In this document: one piece after another, positions 1-11,217 of the stretch
Layout of the letters: every line of letters starts with the position of its first letter
Position numbering within the stretch: the first letter of the stretch is position 1
DNA from: Oscillatoria sp. CS-180
Lineage (GTDB): Bacteria; Cyanobacteriota; Cyanobacteriia; Phormidesmidales; Phormidesmidaceae
DNA: 64,000 nucleotides
NCBI RefSeq assembly: GCF_028330965.1
Contig: NZ_JAQMUB010000032.1
Span: forward strand, 124,001 to 188,000
Direction: 5' to 3'
The notes under the pieces: generated by a model
What the model was told of the DNA's origin: nothing
The model's input: only the letters and a program-made list of their open reading frames with translations
Databases searched by the model: none
Made by a program: the position numbers and the translations under genes

Positions 1-2
1 AC

Positions 3-854
3 GAGGCCGCTACGCTGAATCAGCAATTCGACTGGATCAACTGCGTGGGTGTCCTACATCACCTGCCGGATCCGATTAAAGGGTTGCAGGCTCTGGCATC
101 GGTTTTAGCTCCGGGAGGCATTTTTCACATTTTTGTCTATGCGGCTTTGGGGCGTTGGGAAATTAGCCTGACGCAAAAGGCGATCGCTCTTCTACAGGGG
201 GACCGTCGTGGTGATTATGAAGATGGCGTTGCCGTTGGTCGCCAACTCTTCAAGACACTCCCTGAGGACAATCGGCTGAGGCAGCGAGAACAGACCCGGT
301 GGTCGATGGAGAATCAACGGGATGCTAATTTTGCCGATATGTACGTGCATCCCCAGGAAGTGGACTATACAGTCGATACGCTGTTTGAGTTTATTGATGC
401 CTCGGGGTTAACTTTTCTCGGCTTTTCCAATCCTCGCCACTGGGATTTGTCTCGTTTGTTGGGCAATGACTCGACCCTAATGACTCGCGCTCAAACACTA
501 TCGGAACGCGATCGCTACCGCTTGATCGAACTTCTGGATCCTGAAATCACGCACTTTGAATTTTTCCTCGCAAAACCACCCCTGCCGCAAGCCGACTGGT
601 CAGACGATGAAACCCTAAAAGTCGCTCATCCAGAACGTCAGCCTTGTCTGCAAGGCTGGCCGAGTCGATCCATTTTCGACGCGGACTACCAAATCGTGGA
701 GCTGACCGAAGCTGAATTTGCCTTTCTGAAACACTGTGACTCGGCCTTAGTGACGGCAACAGTAGAGGACTGTCTAGTGGGAACGGATCTGGATTTGGCA
801 GGGGTGCGATCGCTCCAGCAAAGACAGTTGGTGCTGTTATTGCCGCGATCGTGA
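3..854 (+). CDS. class I SAM-dependent methyltransferase, C-terminal part (5' end outside window)
   Basis: The reading frame is open to the left edge of the window, so the start and the SAM-binding glycine-rich loop lie upstream. The visible part opens with a segment ending GVLHHLPDP, the post-motif typical of class I methyltransferases that have an HHL/P signature, followed by a strand ending in GGIFHIFVYA. The remaining ~200 residues form a C-terminal extension without a motif I recognise. The substrate cannot be told. The next gene on the same strand starts about 200 bp later behind its own promoter candidate, so this gene is probably not part of the atp operon. Confidence 0.75.
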   Translation, partial: EAATLNQQFDWINCVGVLHHLPDPIKGLQALASVLAPGGIFHIFVYAALGRWEISLTQKAIALLQGDRRGDYEDGVAVGRQLFKTLPEDNRLRQREQTRWSMENQRDANFADMYVHPQEVDYTVDTLFEFIDASGLTFLGFSNPRHWDLSRLLGNDSTLMTRAQTLSERDRYRLIELLDPEITHFEFFLAKPPLPQADWSDDETLKVAHPERQPCLQGWPSRSIFDADYQIVELTEAEFAFLKHCDSALVTATVEDCLVGTDLDLAGVRSLQQRQLVLLLPRS

Positions 855-972
855 GCAGCGTTCTCTCTCAGCCCAATCATTATCGTTAACCCAGACAATT
901 TAGAGGATGCAGCTAAATTCCGCACATTTTTGAGGATTAATTACCTATTCAAATAATTAAAGATTGTTACCG

Positions 973-981
973 TGATATGAT
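973..981 (+). promoter_or_regulatory. candidate extended -10 promoter of the atp operon
   Basis: TGATATGAT is an extended -10 element (TG-N-TATGAT, 5 of 6 to TATAAT). No good -35 box is seen at 17 bp, which is tolerated for extended -10 promoters. It lies 74 bases before the atpI start, in the only long spacer ahead of the operon. Confidence 0.4.
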
Positions 982-1054
982 CGGCGGTGGTCTGGGCAGC
1001 TGCTTGTAAAAGTAGCTCCAGGCATAACCTTCAACGATTGACCGGATAGGCTGA

Positions 1055-1483
1055 GTGGAAACTCCCTCAAGTTCTGAACTATCAGATTTAACAGGAGCCG
1101 AAGCACCTTCACCGTCTTCTTCCGAAGACGCTATGGAGGGTTTTTATCGCCTCCAAAGGCGACTGCTGACGACCACCCTCGTGTTTTCAGCATTTATCTT
1201 TGTGAGTACTTGGTTAGCCTACTCGTCGCATATCGCCTTGAATTACCTCATAGGTGCGTGCGTAGGTGTGGTTTACTTGAGGATGTTGTCAAAAAACGTG
1301 GAAAAGATTGGGCAGGGAGCTGGCGGCGTTTCAAGCGGTCGATTGGCTCTGGTAGCTGCAATGATACTGCTCGCGAGTCAGTGGAATCAGCTGGAAATTA
1401 TGCCTGTTTTTCTAGGATTTTTGACCTATAAAGCAGCTCTCATTGGTTACACCATATGGACCGCTATTCCTACGGGTGAATAG
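1055..1483 (+). CDS. atpI: ATP synthase subunit I (assembly factor)
   Basis: This is the small hydrophobic first gene of the cyanobacterial atp operon (older name atp1), thought to help c-ring assembly in the thylakoid or plasma membrane. The 142-residue protein has a polar N-terminus and about four membrane segments, starting with the stretch TTLVFSAFIFVSTWLAYSSH. The call rests mainly on its size, hydrophobicity and position before atpB, because the family is poorly conserved. The listed start is GTG with AGG a few bases upstream; an internal ATG at 1133 (27th codon) would still keep all membrane segments and cannot be excluded. Confidence 0.75.
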   Translation: METPSSSELSDLTGAEAPSPSSSEDAMEGFYRLQRRLLTTTLVFSAFIFVSTWLAYSSHIALNYLIGACVGVVYLRMLSKNVEKIGQGAGGVSSGRLALVAAMILLASQWNQLEIMPVFLGFLTYKAALIGYTIWTAIPTGE

Positions 1484-1567
1484 CCTATGACCGTAAATCT
1501 TTGGGTTATGAGAGTTTAACACTGTTTTTTCGGCAGGTTTTTGTGCAAACCTTAAGATTAGCTAGAG

Positions 1568-2311
1568 ATGATAGACATTATGCCGATTTCAATGTTGTTG
1601 GCTGAGCTAGAAGTAGGCCAGCATTTTTATTGGGAAATAGCAGGTCTCAAGATTCACGGTCAGGTTTTTCTAACGTCCTGGTTTGTGATTGCACTGCTGG
1701 TTCTGGTCTCAGTTCTTGCTACACGCAAGATTGAGCGCATCCCGTCGGGATTGCAGAACTTCATGGAGTATGCGCTGGAATTTATCCGCGATCTCGCTAA
1801 GGGACAAATTGGAGAAAAGGAATATTGTCCCTGGGTTCCCTTTGTCGGCACACTGTTTCTGTTCATCTTTGTCTCAAACTGGTCAGGTGCCTTGTTGCCC
1901 TGGAAGCTAATTAAGATTCCAGGCAGTGAGTTGGCGGCTCCCACCAACGATATCAACACGACCGTTGCCTTGGCGTTGCTGACGTCTCTAGCCTATTTTT
2001 ACGCGGGTTTAAGTCGGCGTGGACTGGGTTACTTTGCTCGATATATTGAGCCAACTCCCATTCTTCTCCCCATCAATATTTTGGAAGATTTCACCAAGCC
2101 CTTGTCCCTAAGCTTCCGACTTTTCGGAAACATTTTGGCGGATGAGCTGGTTGTTGCAGTCCTAGTGCTGCTGGTGCCCTTGTTCGTGCCTCTACCAGTC
2201 ATGATTTTGGGCTTGTTTACCAGTGCAATTCAAGCGCTTATCTTTGCAACTCTGGCTGCTGTCTATATTGGAGAAGCGATCGAGGGCCACGGTGAGGAAG
2301 AGCATGGGTAG
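1568..2311 (+). CDS. atpB: ATP synthase F0 subunit a
   Basis: Subunit a forms the proton half-channels against the c-ring. The 247-residue protein has the multi-helix hydrophobic layout of the family. Its C-terminal half carries the signature [16 protein letters not shown], with the essential arginine that faces the c-subunit carboxylate. Length agrees with cyanobacterial homologues (older name atpI). A second in-frame ATG at 1580 could also serve as start. It is followed by a 154-bp spacer holding a hairpin before atpE. Confidence 0.95.
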   Translation: MIDIMPISMLLAELEVGQHFYWEIAGLKIHGQVFLTSWFVIALLVLVSVLATRKIERIPSGLQNFMEYALEFIRDLAKGQIGEKEYCPWVPFVGTLFLFIFVSNWSGALLPWKLIKIPGSELAAPTNDINTTVALALLTSLAYFYAGLSRRGLGYFARYIEPTPILLPINILEDFTKPLSLSFRLFGNILADELVVAVLVLLVPLFVPLPVMILGLFTSAIQALIFATLAAVYIGEAIEGHGEEEHG

Positions 2312-2338
2312 TTTACAGACTACCCAGATGATACCTGG

Positions 2339-2372
2339 GTTGATGCGCGGGTTATTAGAGCGCGCCATCAAC
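2339..2372 (+). other. RNA hairpin upstream of atpE
   Basis: GTTGATGCGCG (2339-2349) pairs with CGCGCCATCAAC (2361-2372), with a single bulged C and an 11-base loop. It sits in the atpB-atpE spacer, is not followed by a T-run, and mirrors another hairpin just after atpE. Confidence 0.5.
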
Positions 2373-2456
2373 GAGGCGGTCCCCTGGACCATTTAATAAG
2401 AGCAAGCCAATTGGCGAGTTCAAATCTGTAGCTGTTAGTAGATTGTCAACTCTTGA

Positions 2457-2711
<255 letters not shown>

Positions 2712-2721
2712 ATCTGACGCT

Positions 2722-2755
2722 TCTCGATTGAGAGGGCACGCTTTCTCAATCGAGA
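2722..2755 (+). other. RNA hairpin downstream of atpE
   Basis: TCTCGATTGAGA (2722-2733) and TCTCAATCGAGA (2744-2755) are perfect 12-bp inverted arms around a 10-base loop, starting 11 bases after the atpE stop. No clear T-run follows, so it is more likely an mRNA-processing, stabilising or partial-termination element than a full terminator. Confidence 0.6.
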
Positions 2756-2827
2756 CTTCTCTTGATTTGAATCTGATGATTTAAATCTGATGTAGACCCC
2801 TTCGAATGAAACTGTGGGCTTGGTGCG

Positions 2828-3304
2828 ATGAATTGGACGTTGCTTTTAGCTGTTGAGGCAGCTGCTGAAGAGTCAGGCGGTTTGTTTGACATTGATGCAA
2901 CTTTGCCCTTGATGGCAATTCAGTTTTTGATTTTGGCTGCTGTCCTCAATGCGGTTTTTTATAAACCCTTGGGTAAAGCCATCGATGAAAGAGACGGGTA
3001 TGTTCGCTCTAATGTGACAGAGGCCAAGGAGCGCCTAGCCCAAGCAGAAAAGTTAGCCACGCAGTATGAGCAAGATTTGGCTGAGTCTCGTAAACAGGCT
3101 CAAGCCATTATTTCTGATGCTCAGGCTGAGGCACAGCAGATTGCTAGCCAGCAGCTTGCCGAGGCCCAACAGGAAGCACAGGCTCAAAAGGAGCAGGCCC
3201 AGAAGGAAATTGAGGCTCAGAAGGAGTCAGCTTTTCAGGCTTTGGAAGGCCAGGTTGAGGACCTGACTCGACAGATGCTGGACAAGCTCCTCAGTTTCGC
3301 TTGA
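2828..3304 (+). CDS. atpG: ATP synthase F0 subunit b' (peripheral stalk)
   Basis: Photosynthetic organisms carry two different b-type stalk subunits; this is b'. The 158-residue protein has one membrane helix near residues 30-48 ([17 protein letters not shown]) and then a long charged helix rich in A/E/Q/K that builds the peripheral stalk with b. Position between atpE and atpF is standard for cyanobacteria. The symbol atpG follows cyanobacterial usage (HAMAP: atpF2) and must not be confused with the gamma subunit. Confidence 0.93.
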   Translation: MNWTLLLAVEAAAEESGGLFDIDATLPLMAIQFLILAAVLNAVFYKPLGKAIDERDGYVRSNVTEAKERLAQAEKLATQYEQDLAESRKQAQAIISDAQAEAQQIASQQLAEAQQEAQAQKEQAQKEIEAQKESAFQALEGQVEDLTRQMLDKLLSFA

Positions 3305-3482
3305 CCCTGTCCCAGGCTAAGACCCTGTTGCAGGAAGACTCAGAATCAACTGTGTCTATCTAAGGTGCTTCATGTCTGGGAGCTACAGCCTTGAAGCCGC
3401 CTCTGGATTCTTGGTTTAGTTGATGACAGCCCTTGAACAGGGTGTTTACGTTCTATTGCATTGATTGTTAGGAAAAACCGCC

Positions 3483-4001
3483 ATGATAAGTCTTTGGCTG
3501 CTAGCAACCGAAGAAGGTGGCTATGGATTTAATTTCGACATCCTGGAAACCAATCTGATCAACCTTGTGATCATTTGGGGTGTGCTGTTTTACTTCGGCA
3601 GCAAGTTTTTGGGAAACACTTTATCCAGCCGCCGTGCCTCCATTGAAGAGGCTATTCAAGATGCTGAGCGTCGTCAGCGTGAGGCGACGAAGGCATTGGA
3701 CGAACAAAACAAGAATTTGGCTCAGGCTCAGTCCAAAGCCCAAGAAATTGTGCAGACGGCTAAGCAGAATGCCTCTAAGGCCCGTGAGGATATACTGGCT
3801 CAGTCTAAGACTGACATTGAGCGGATGCGAGCAGCAGCTGATCAGGATGTTTCCTTTCAGCAAGAGCGTGTTATGCGTGAGCTAAGACAGCGCATTGCAC
3901 AGTTGGCAATGGAGCGCGCTGAGAATGAATTGCCTTCTCGCCTAACACCAGAAGTACAAAACTCGCTGGTAGATAAAAGCATCGCCCTGCTGGAGGACTA
4001 G
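3483..4001 (+). CDS. atpF: ATP synthase F0 subunit b (peripheral stalk)
   Basis: This is the partner of b' in the stator. The N-terminal membrane helix includes LINLVIIWGVLFYFGSKFL and is followed by a long amphipathic helix. I place the start at the ATG at 3483 (172 residues) because AGGAAAA sits 8-13 bases upstream; the frame is open to a TTG at 3465 but that has no such site. The gene is separated from atpG by 178 bases, the longest spacer inside the operon, in which I see no further gene. Confidence 0.93.
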   Translation: MISLWLLATEEGGYGFNFDILETNLINLVIIWGVLFYFGSKFLGNTLSSRRASIEEAIQDAERRQREATKALDEQNKNLAQAQSKAQEIVQTAKQNASKAREDILAQSKTDIERMRAAADQDVSFQQERVMRELRQRIAQLAMERAENELPSRLTPEVQNSLVDKSIALLED

Positions 4002-4004
4002 GTC

Positions 4005-4559
4005 ATGAGCGGAACCATTGTATCCATGGAAATTGCTGACCCCTATGCTCAGGCTCTGATGTCTTTGGCAAAGGATCAGCAGCTAGAGGATAAGTTTGGA
4101 GAAGATTCTAAAGCTGTTTTAGATCTCCTCAACGAATCTGCTGAACTCCAGCAGTTTTTAGCTAACCCGCTCATGGAAGAAGGGGCTAAGAAGGGGGTCC
4201 TAGATCAGATTTCAGGTGAATTGCATCCTCTGTTTGCTAACTTCATGAAGCTTTTAGTTGACAAGGGCCGCATTGGCTTTCTTGAACCTATCTTGAAGCA
4301 GTATCAAGATCTGCTGCGCCAGCTTAGAAAGACTGTCTTAGCGGAGGTGACCTCCGCGATTGAACTCTCAGATGAACAGAAAGATAGGATTCGTCAGAAG
4401 GTCACTGCTATGGCCGGGGCAGAGCAGGTCGAGCTAGAGGTGAACTTAGATCCTGAGCTGTTGGGGGGTGTCATCATCAAGGTAGGTTCTCAGATTGTTG
4501 ATGCTAGCCTGCGGGGTCAGCTTCGACGTCTAAGTATGCAGTTGAGTTCTGCGACTTAG
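4005..4559 (+). CDS. atpH: ATP synthase F1 subunit delta
   Basis: Delta caps the F1 head and joins it to the b/b' stalk. The 184-residue protein has the N-terminal helical bundle (DPYAQALMSLAKDQ) and the conserved C-terminal block LGGVIIKVGSQIVDASLRGQ. It starts 3 bases after the atpF stop with GGAGGA nine bases upstream, so the two are probably translationally coupled. Older cyanobacterial name: atpD. Confidence 0.95.
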   Translation: MSGTIVSMEIADPYAQALMSLAKDQQLEDKFGEDSKAVLDLLNESAELQQFLANPLMEEGAKKGVLDQISGELHPLFANFMKLLVDKGRIGFLEPILKQYQDLLRQLRKTVLAEVTSAIELSDEQKDRIRQKVTAMAGAEQVELEVNLDPELLGGVIIKVGSQIVDASLRGQLRRLSMQLSSAT

Positions 4560-4594
4560 TTCTTCCGCCTGACAGTGTTAACTGCTGGGTTTGA

Positions 4595-6151
<1,557 letters not shown>

Positions 6152-6162
6152 CTCCGGTTTAA

Positions 6163-6201
6163 GGCTTCAGGTAGTCTGCAATGGACTGACTACCTGAAGC
6201 C
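6163..6201 (+). other. RNA hairpin between atpA and the gamma gene
   Basis: GGCTTCAGGTAGTC (6163-6176) and GACTACCTGAAGCC (6188-6201) are perfect 14-bp arms around an 11-base loop, 11 bases after the atpA stop. It lacks a T-run, so read-through into the gamma gene is expected; partial termination or RNA processing is possible. Confidence 0.65.
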
Positions 6202-6225
6202 ATTATTGGTTGGGAAAAGAGACAT

Positions 6226-7173
6226 ATGGCTAACCTCAAAGCAATTCGCGATCGCATTAAGACAGTCAAAAATACACGGAAAATCACGGAAGCGATGCGG
6301 TTGGTCGCAACCGCTAAGGTGCGTCGGGCACAGGAGCAAGTCATTGCAACCAGGCCCTTTGCCGACCGTCTGGCTCAAGTCCTGCACGGCTTACAAACGC
6401 GACTTCAGTTTGAAGATGTTGATCTACCGCTGCTGCAAAAGCGTGAGGTCGAGAACGTTGCACTGCTGGTTATTTCGGGCGATCGCGGTCTTTGCGGTGG
6501 TTACAACACGAATGTGATTCGTCGAGCTGAGAATCGCTCGAAAGAACTAACGGCGACGAACATCAATTACACCTATGTTCTTGTCGGTCGCAAAGCAGTT
6601 CAATATTTCAGCCGTCGCGAACAGCCCATTGACAAAACCTTCACTGAACTAGAGCAGATTCCTACGGCGGAGGAAGCTTCACAGATTGCCGATCAGCTGT
6701 TGTCTTTGTTCTTGTCCGGCACTGTGGATCGGGTTGAATTGGTTTACACCAAGTTTGTGTCTTTGGTCAGTTCACGCCCCGTCGTGCAAACCCTGCTACC
6801 TCTCGATCCGCAAGGATTAGAGGCTCAAGATGACGAAATCTTCCGGCTAATCACTCGTTCGGGGCAAATTGACGTTGCCCGTGAGAAAGTCTCCTTCGAA
6901 GATCGGTCTCTGCCGAAGGACATGCTGTTCGAGCAAGATCCGGTGCAAATTCTGGAGGCGCTGTTGCCGCTGTATTTTAGCAACCAGATCTTACGCGCTC
7001 TGCAAGAAGCTGCTGCTAGCGAGCTGGCTGCTCGTATGACTGCTATGAACAACGCCAGCGACAATGCTAGTCAGCTCGTGAAGTCCCTAACGCTGGACTA
7101 CAACAAAGCGCGACAGGCTGCGATTACTCAAGAAATCTTGGAAATCGTGGGTGGTGCGGAAGCCCTCAGCTAA
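6226..7173 (+). CDS. atpC: ATP synthase F1 subunit gamma (central shaft)
   Basis: The 315-residue protein begins with the gamma signature [20 protein letters not shown] and ends with the helix containing [19 protein letters not shown], the two coils of the rotor shaft. It carries the extra ~35-residue insertion of cyanobacterial and chloroplast gamma subunits (around residues 195-235) but no cysteine pair there, so it lacks the chloroplast thiol switch, as is usual for cyanobacteria. It is the last gene of the operon. Symbol follows cyanobacterial usage (HAMAP: atpG). Confidence 0.97.
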   Translation: MANLKAIRDRIKTVKNTRKITEAMRLVATAKVRRAQEQVIATRPFADRLAQVLHGLQTRLQFEDVDLPLLQKREVENVALLVISGDRGLCGGYNTNVIRRAENRSKELTATNINYTYVLVGRKAVQYFSRREQPIDKTFTELEQIPTAEEASQIADQLLSLFLSGTVDRVELVYTKFVSLVSSRPVVQTLLPLDPQGLEAQDDEIFRLITRSGQIDVAREKVSFEDRSLPKDMLFEQDPVQILEALLPLYFSNQILRALQEAAASELAARMTAMNNASDNASQLVKSLTLDYNKARQAAITQEILEIVGGAEALS

Positions 7174-7197
7174 CCCTCTGCGCTAACGCTTATTTCG

Positions 7198-7241
7198 AAA
7201 GTACTCCCAATTCAGCATTGCTGAATTGGGAGTACTTTTAG
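7198..7241 (+). terminator. intrinsic terminator of the atp operon
   Basis: Perfect 19-bp inverted arms (7198-7216 and 7220-7238) with a 3-base loop, the right arm ending in and followed by T residues. It starts 24 bases after the gamma stop and before any other gene. Confidence 0.9.
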
Positions 7242-7629
7242 GAGCACAGTTTATTGACCATATAGTTGTCAGTTCCGTTAGGACAAGACGGCGGGTTATC
7301 TATTGATGCACTGAGCATTCAAATATTGCTTGATGCACAAGCCTGGATGGCTGAAGCTATGGTTGCGAATAATCGTCTGGAACTCTTGATAGGTCATTCT
7401 TTTGCAAGAAGACGTTTATGACCCTGGGTAGATTTTAGTTGAGTATCGCGATTGACAAAATACTATCGGAAGTCATTTATCGCTTCCGTGGGCTTTGCGA
7501 TTGCTAACGTTAGCGCAGCACCCAAACAGATCAAGCTGTTGCTATGGTGTCACTTTGAACAATCAACGGAACAGTTGCGCTAGCGTCAGCCATGTTCAAA
7601 GCTTGGAGAAATTCTAGAAGAGGTGAATT
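7242..7629 (+). other. 388-bp spacer upstream of the heat-shock gene
   Basis: No gene is seen. A moderate sigma-70-type promoter candidate is TTGACA at 7452-7457 with ATTTAT at 7475-7480 (17-bp spacing). The perfect palindrome GCTAACGTTAGC lies just downstream near 7503-7514 and could be an operator. No CIRCE element is present. GAAGAGGTG just before the ATG is the ribosome-binding site. Confidence 0.35.
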
Positions 7630-8112
7630 ATGGCAATTGTTCGTTGGGACCCGTTTCGAGAGGTCATGGCAATTCAGCGTGAGATGAATCGTCTGTTTGA
7701 TGACTTGGCGATGAATGGCGAGGGGCAGGAGGCAGGCTCTCGTCGTACAATGGGTTTTCTGCCCCCAGCCGAGATGGAAGAGAGTGATAGCAAGATTCAA
7801 CTTAGGCTGGAAGTGCCTGGAATGAGTGCAGAGGATTTGGACATCCGAGTTATGAAAGAGGCAGTTGTTGTCAGTGGAGAGCGCAAAACCGAGTCTACTT
7901 CAGAGAAGAACGGTCAGAAGCGGTCAGAATTTCGCTACGGCAGCTTTAGCCGGACAATTCCTTTCCCGGTTCCAGTTGATAACAGCACTGTTCAAGCCGA
8001 TTATAAAGACGGCATTCTCAAACTAGAGTTATCCAAGATGGAGGACAACTCTAACAAGGCTGTTAAGGTCAGTTTGGCTGGTTCCAATTCTGATAATGAA
8101 CCTCAGTCCTAA
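7630..8112 (+). CDS. hspA: small heat-shock protein (Hsp20 / alpha-crystallin family)
   Basis: This is an ATP-independent chaperone that forms large oligomers and holds unfolding proteins; in cyanobacteria such proteins also associate with thylakoids under heat. The 160-residue protein starts with AIVRWDPFREV, a hallmark of class A bacterial sHSPs, and has the crystallin core from about residue 48. That core ends in the strand DYKDGILKLELSK, matching the conserved A-x-x-x-n-G-v-L motif in a variant form. It stands alone between spacers. A second, downstream homologue is not seen. Confidence 0.92.
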   Translation: MAIVRWDPFREVMAIQREMNRLFDDLAMNGEGQEAGSRRTMGFLPPAEMEESDSKIQLRLEVPGMSAEDLDIRVMKEAVVVSGERKTESTSEKNGQKRSEFRYGSFSRTIPFPVPVDNSTVQADYKDGILKLELSKMEDNSNKAVKVSLAGSNSDNEPQS

Positions 8113-8326
8113 GCAGGCTGAGTACTTGGGCCAGGGTTGATGAATATTGGGTGGACCGGGTCAAATAAAATGCCTTTGAACCCTGGCTCTAAGTCCTAAG
8201 AATCTCAATAACCCACATAGCTAGAACAGTCGAGAATCCTAAATACACTCCCGATGAGGAGTGAGTACATTTCTCTAGCTATATCCTTATCCTTCTGCCT
8301 TTAGCTATACTTGGAGGCTAGGTTTT

Positions 8327-9106
8327 TTGGCGGCTCTCATTTCTGTACTTGTCACTGTAACCCTATCACTTTTGATTACGCGCATTGCCACCGAAGCGAT
8401 GGTCATGACTGGGCTATCTCGGCAAGCGGCTCAGTTTCAAGCTCGCTCCGCCTTCACGGGTGCCGGGTTTACGACGCAGGAATCAGAGCAGGCAACATCT
8501 CATCCCGTACGTCGGCAGATCATTATGTGGTTAATGCTGCTGGGAAACGCTGGTATTGTTACTGTTGTCTCTTCGCTGGTTTTGACGTTCATTTCCACAA
8601 CAACATCTCAGCAAACGACTTTGAGATTAGCTACTTTAGGTCTGGGCCTTTTGATCCTTTGGGTCATTGCAACTGACCGAGGTCTCAATCGCTACCTAAC
8701 ACAGTTTGTTAAATGGGCATTGCATCGGTGGACTCGCTTAGATGTGCACGACTATGCGAGTCTACTACGACTTACCGACGAGTATACGGTGTCTGAACTC
8801 AAAATCGAGATAGATAGTTGGCTGGCAGATAAACAATTGTGTGAACTACGACTGCAAGCTGAAGGGGTAATAGTGTTAGGAATTCAACGTAGTACCGGAA
8901 CTTATATTGGTGCGCCTCAGGGCAAAACGAAGGTTGTACCAGGAGATGTGCTTATTCTCTATGGACGGGACAAACCCCTTTTAGAGTTAGAAACCCGTTT
9001 AGAAGGACTATCCGGTGAGCAGAGCCATCGAGAAGCGATCGCTGAGCATCAGGCGGTCATTAATCGCGAAACTTTGCAAGATACGGTTACAAAGGTTAGT
9101 CACTAG
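8327..9106 (+). CDS. membrane protein with TrkH/KtrB-like pore motif and TrkA-C (RCK_C) domain
   Basis: The 259-residue protein has a first membrane helix (residues 1-20), then the segment ARSAFTGAGFTT (38-49), which resembles the selectivity-filter loop of one repeat of TrkH/KtrB potassium transporters (SAFNNAGF-type), a second helix (67-90) and a third (99-115). A soluble part from about 140 matches the TrkA-C domain, with LQAEGVIVLGIQR and VVPGDVLILYG. So the protein looks like a minimal pore segment fused to its own regulatory domain. Whether it conducts K+ is inference. The start is TTG with GGAGG ten bases upstream, the best start in the frame. Confidence 0.7.
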   Translation: MAALISVLVTVTLSLLITRIATEAMVMTGLSRQAAQFQARSAFTGAGFTTQESEQATSHPVRRQIIMWLMLLGNAGIVTVVSSLVLTFISTTTSQQTTLRLATLGLGLLILWVIATDRGLNRYLTQFVKWALHRWTRLDVHDYASLLRLTDEYTVSELKIEIDSWLADKQLCELRLQAEGVIVLGIQRSTGTYIGAPQGKTKVVPGDVLILYGRDKPLLELETRLEGLSGEQSHREAIAEHQAVINRETLQDTVTKVSH

Positions 9107-9263
9107 TACCGCTACACAGAATTCAAAATGCAAAATTCAGAATACTCTGCGAGAAGAGCAAAGCTCTACAAAACTAAGGTGGATCAGCTTTCCCAAAGTT
9201 TTGAATGGTGAGCCTATTTTTGCCGTCGTATACTGGTGTTGGTTTTTGGTTCTATTTAGGAAT

Positions 9264-10124
9264 CTAAGCTAATGGCGAGATCCGAATGGTGTAGCTCAAG
9301 GTGGACTGACTGCACTGCTCGGATTTAATATGCCCTGATACGGGGGCAGCTGCCGCTGGATGAGCTGCTGCTGCAAGGGCAATGTGGCGATCGCTCACGG
9401 CTAGACCATGCGTTGGATCAAATCCACGCCAGCCTCCTCCAGGAATATAGACCTCCGGCCAAGCGTGTAGCTCTCGGCTTTCTTGATCCGTGTCCCCTTC
9501 CTGATAGCCACTGACAAAGCGGGCCGCCAACCCCACCGCTTGACAGGCTGCCATGAACAGCACGGCAAAATCTCGACAGGATCCCGATTTCTGTATCAGG
9601 GTAACGTGGGCAGGTTGTGGCGTGCCCTTCGGACGATGGAGATAGTCGAACTCGTCGTAAATATTCTGCGTCAGCTGAGAGAGAAAAAAGCTGACGTTGC
9701 CCTCAACTTTTGAAAGCAGGGTTTGGGCAAACGTCACCACCTGGGGACTCAAGACCGTTGAAAGCGCTGGCTGTAGATAGGGTGTCAGGTAAGCCGCGAT
9801 GGAACTGGGATAGTCTATGGGAGCAGCGATCGCCCAAGGCTCACTCAAATAATTAAAGGGATTGGTCCGAAAGGTTTCAACTGTTGCTTCAGTGTAAATG
9901 CTGAGTTCCGATATAGACTGTTTTGGAAACCATAGTTTTAAGCAAGCATTGCCATCCAGATCCAGCACGTCTGAGAGCTTATCAGGCTGTGGTTGAACGT
10001 TAATTGAAAACTGTCGAAGCATTTGACTGCCATCACTACGAGGGCGGAGCCTTACTGTATGTGCGCCAAGTTGGACCGGATGGTCATAGCGATAGGTTGT
10101 AGTATGAGAAATTTGATAGCGCAC
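9264..10124 (-). CDS. transglutaminase-like cysteine peptidase family protein
   Basis: The 286-residue protein has a bacterial transglutaminase N-terminal domain (starts RYQISHTTTYRYDHPV) and a transglutaminase-like core. The catalytic triad is visible: Cys183 in SGSCRDFAVLF, His220 in ELHAWPEVYI and Asp236 in GFDPTHG. Such proteins hydrolyse or form amide bonds and are commonly encoded next to alpha-E and circularly permuted ATP-grasp proteins, as here. It lies downstream of those two genes on the same strand but separated by 136 bp with a repeat element. Confidence 0.88.
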   Translation of the reverse strand: MRYQISHTTTYRYDHPVQLGAHTVRLRPRSDGSQMLRQFSINVQPQPDKLSDVLDLDGNACLKLWFPKQSISELSIYTEATVETFRTNPFNYLSEPWAIAAPIDYPSSIAAYLTPYLQPALSTVLSPQVVTFAQTLLSKVEGNVSFFLSQLTQNIYDEFDYLHRPKGTPQPAHVTLIQKSGSCRDFAVLFMAACQAVGLAARFVSGYQEGDTDQESRELHAWPEVYIPGGGWRGFDPTHGLAVSDRHIALAAAAHPAAAAPVSGHIKSEQCSQSTLSYTIRISPLA

Positions 10125-10222
10125 AGTAGGTTTAGCAGGCAGAGGGATAAATTAAGGCTTTCCGAACCCGTTGTCGGGGTCTCAAGGGATCTCCAGGGGA
10201 GAATTGAGATGTCATGAGCGTA

Positions 10223-10261
10223 GCGTAATGCACCACATATTTTTATTTTCAGAAATCTCCT
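10223..10261 (-). repeat. dispersed repeat copy A at a gene 3' end
   Basis: The 24 bases 10238-10261 match 39968-39991 at 23 of 24 positions, and GCGTAATG (10223-10230) recurs at 39947-39954. Both copies sit against the stop codon of a minus-strand gene. The spacing between the two conserved parts is 7 bases here and 13 in the other copy. Confidence 0.6.
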
Positions 10262-11217
10262 TAAGAGGCTAAAGGAACCGCTACGAAATCTTCGTAGATG
10301 TGCTCACCCACAATGTTTAGCCGGGTCTGAAACTGATCTAAGAACTCATGCAGCCCTATTTCAAAGACCTCCTCTATAGTCATGTATTCCAGTTCTGAGC
10401 GCAGACGGCCCAATTTACGTTCGCTGCTGTTGCACCAACTGCCCACGGTTGTTCCTGTAATCTGATGGAGCGATCGCTCCGCCTGGATGAGGCAAAACTG
10501 AATAGATCGAGGAAACTCTTGATCAAAAATTAGAAATTTGGTGATGCTCTCAGGTGTGATGCGATGCTGGCGTTTGCGGTACATTTCATAGGCGCTGGCG
10601 GACTTAAGCAGAGCCATCCATTGAAGTTCATCCAGCGGACTGCCCACATCGGTGACTGAAGGCAGAAGAATGTAGTACTTCACATCTAGGATGCGGGCTG
10701 TCTTGTCGGCTCGTTCCAGTAGACGTCCTAACTGTCCAAAGTGCCAGCCTTCGTTATGGGCCATCGTCGCATCCATGACCCCAGCAAACAGATGACTAGC
10801 CAATTTAACTTCAGGGTAAAAGCGATAGAATTGCTCCTCCGTCGTTTCAGTCTGAGCCGCTTCCTTGACCCACAGGTAAAACGAGTTCACCTGCTCCCAC
10901 ATCTCTGAGGAGATCGTCTCACGCACTGCCCGAGCATTTTCTCTCGCTGATTTGACACAAGAGAGAACTGAGTTGGAATATTCGCTATCAAACGTCAAAA
11001 ACTGTAGGACGTTCTGGGCATTGGCATCGCCATAACGTTCGTGAAACAGAGCCTTATCGCCCGTTGTCACAACCAGAGGCTCCCACTGTTGAGTAAAGCC
11101 ACTTACCGGGGTATCCAGCAATAAGTTCAGATTGACCTCTACGAAACGGGCTACATTTTCAGCCCTTTCAACGTAGCGATTGAGCCAATAAATAGAATCT
11201 GCGACTCGGCTTAACAT
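10261..11217 (-). CDS. alpha-E domain protein (DUF403)
   Basis: The 318-residue, almost fully helical protein starts with [20 protein letters not shown], the signature of the alpha-E family. Its role is unknown; the family is known from conserved neighbourhoods with circularly permuted ATP-grasp enzymes and transglutaminases, predicted to make or modify a peptide. The ATG overlaps the end of the upstream ATP-grasp gene by 7 bases, so the two are almost certainly co-translated. Length is typical. Confidence 0.92.
   Translation of the reverse strand: MLSRVADSIYWLNRYVERAENVARFVEVNLNLLLDTPVSGFTQQWEPLVVTTGDKALFHERYGDANAQNVLQFLTFDSEYSNSVLSCVKSARENARAVRETISSEMWEQVNSFYLWVKEAAQTETTEEQFYRFYPEVKLASHLFAGVMDATMAHNEGWHFGQLGRLLERADKTARILDVKYYILLPSVTDVGSPLDELQWMALLKSASAYEMYRKRQHRITPESITKFLIFDQEFPRSIQFCLIQAERSLHQITGTTVGSWCNSSERKLGRLRSELEYMTIEEVFEIGLHEFLDQFQTRLNIVGEHIYEDFVAVPLAS

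Noticed and set aside
8131-8186. CCAGGGTT ... AACCCTGG inverted repeat after the heat-shock gene
   Set aside because: The loop is 40 bases and no T-run follows, so it is not supported as a terminator.
9107-9263. Short AATTCAAAATGCAAAATTC run resembling repeats common in cyanobacterial spacers
   Set aside because: Only one imperfect run is present, with no second copy in the window, so no element can be defined.
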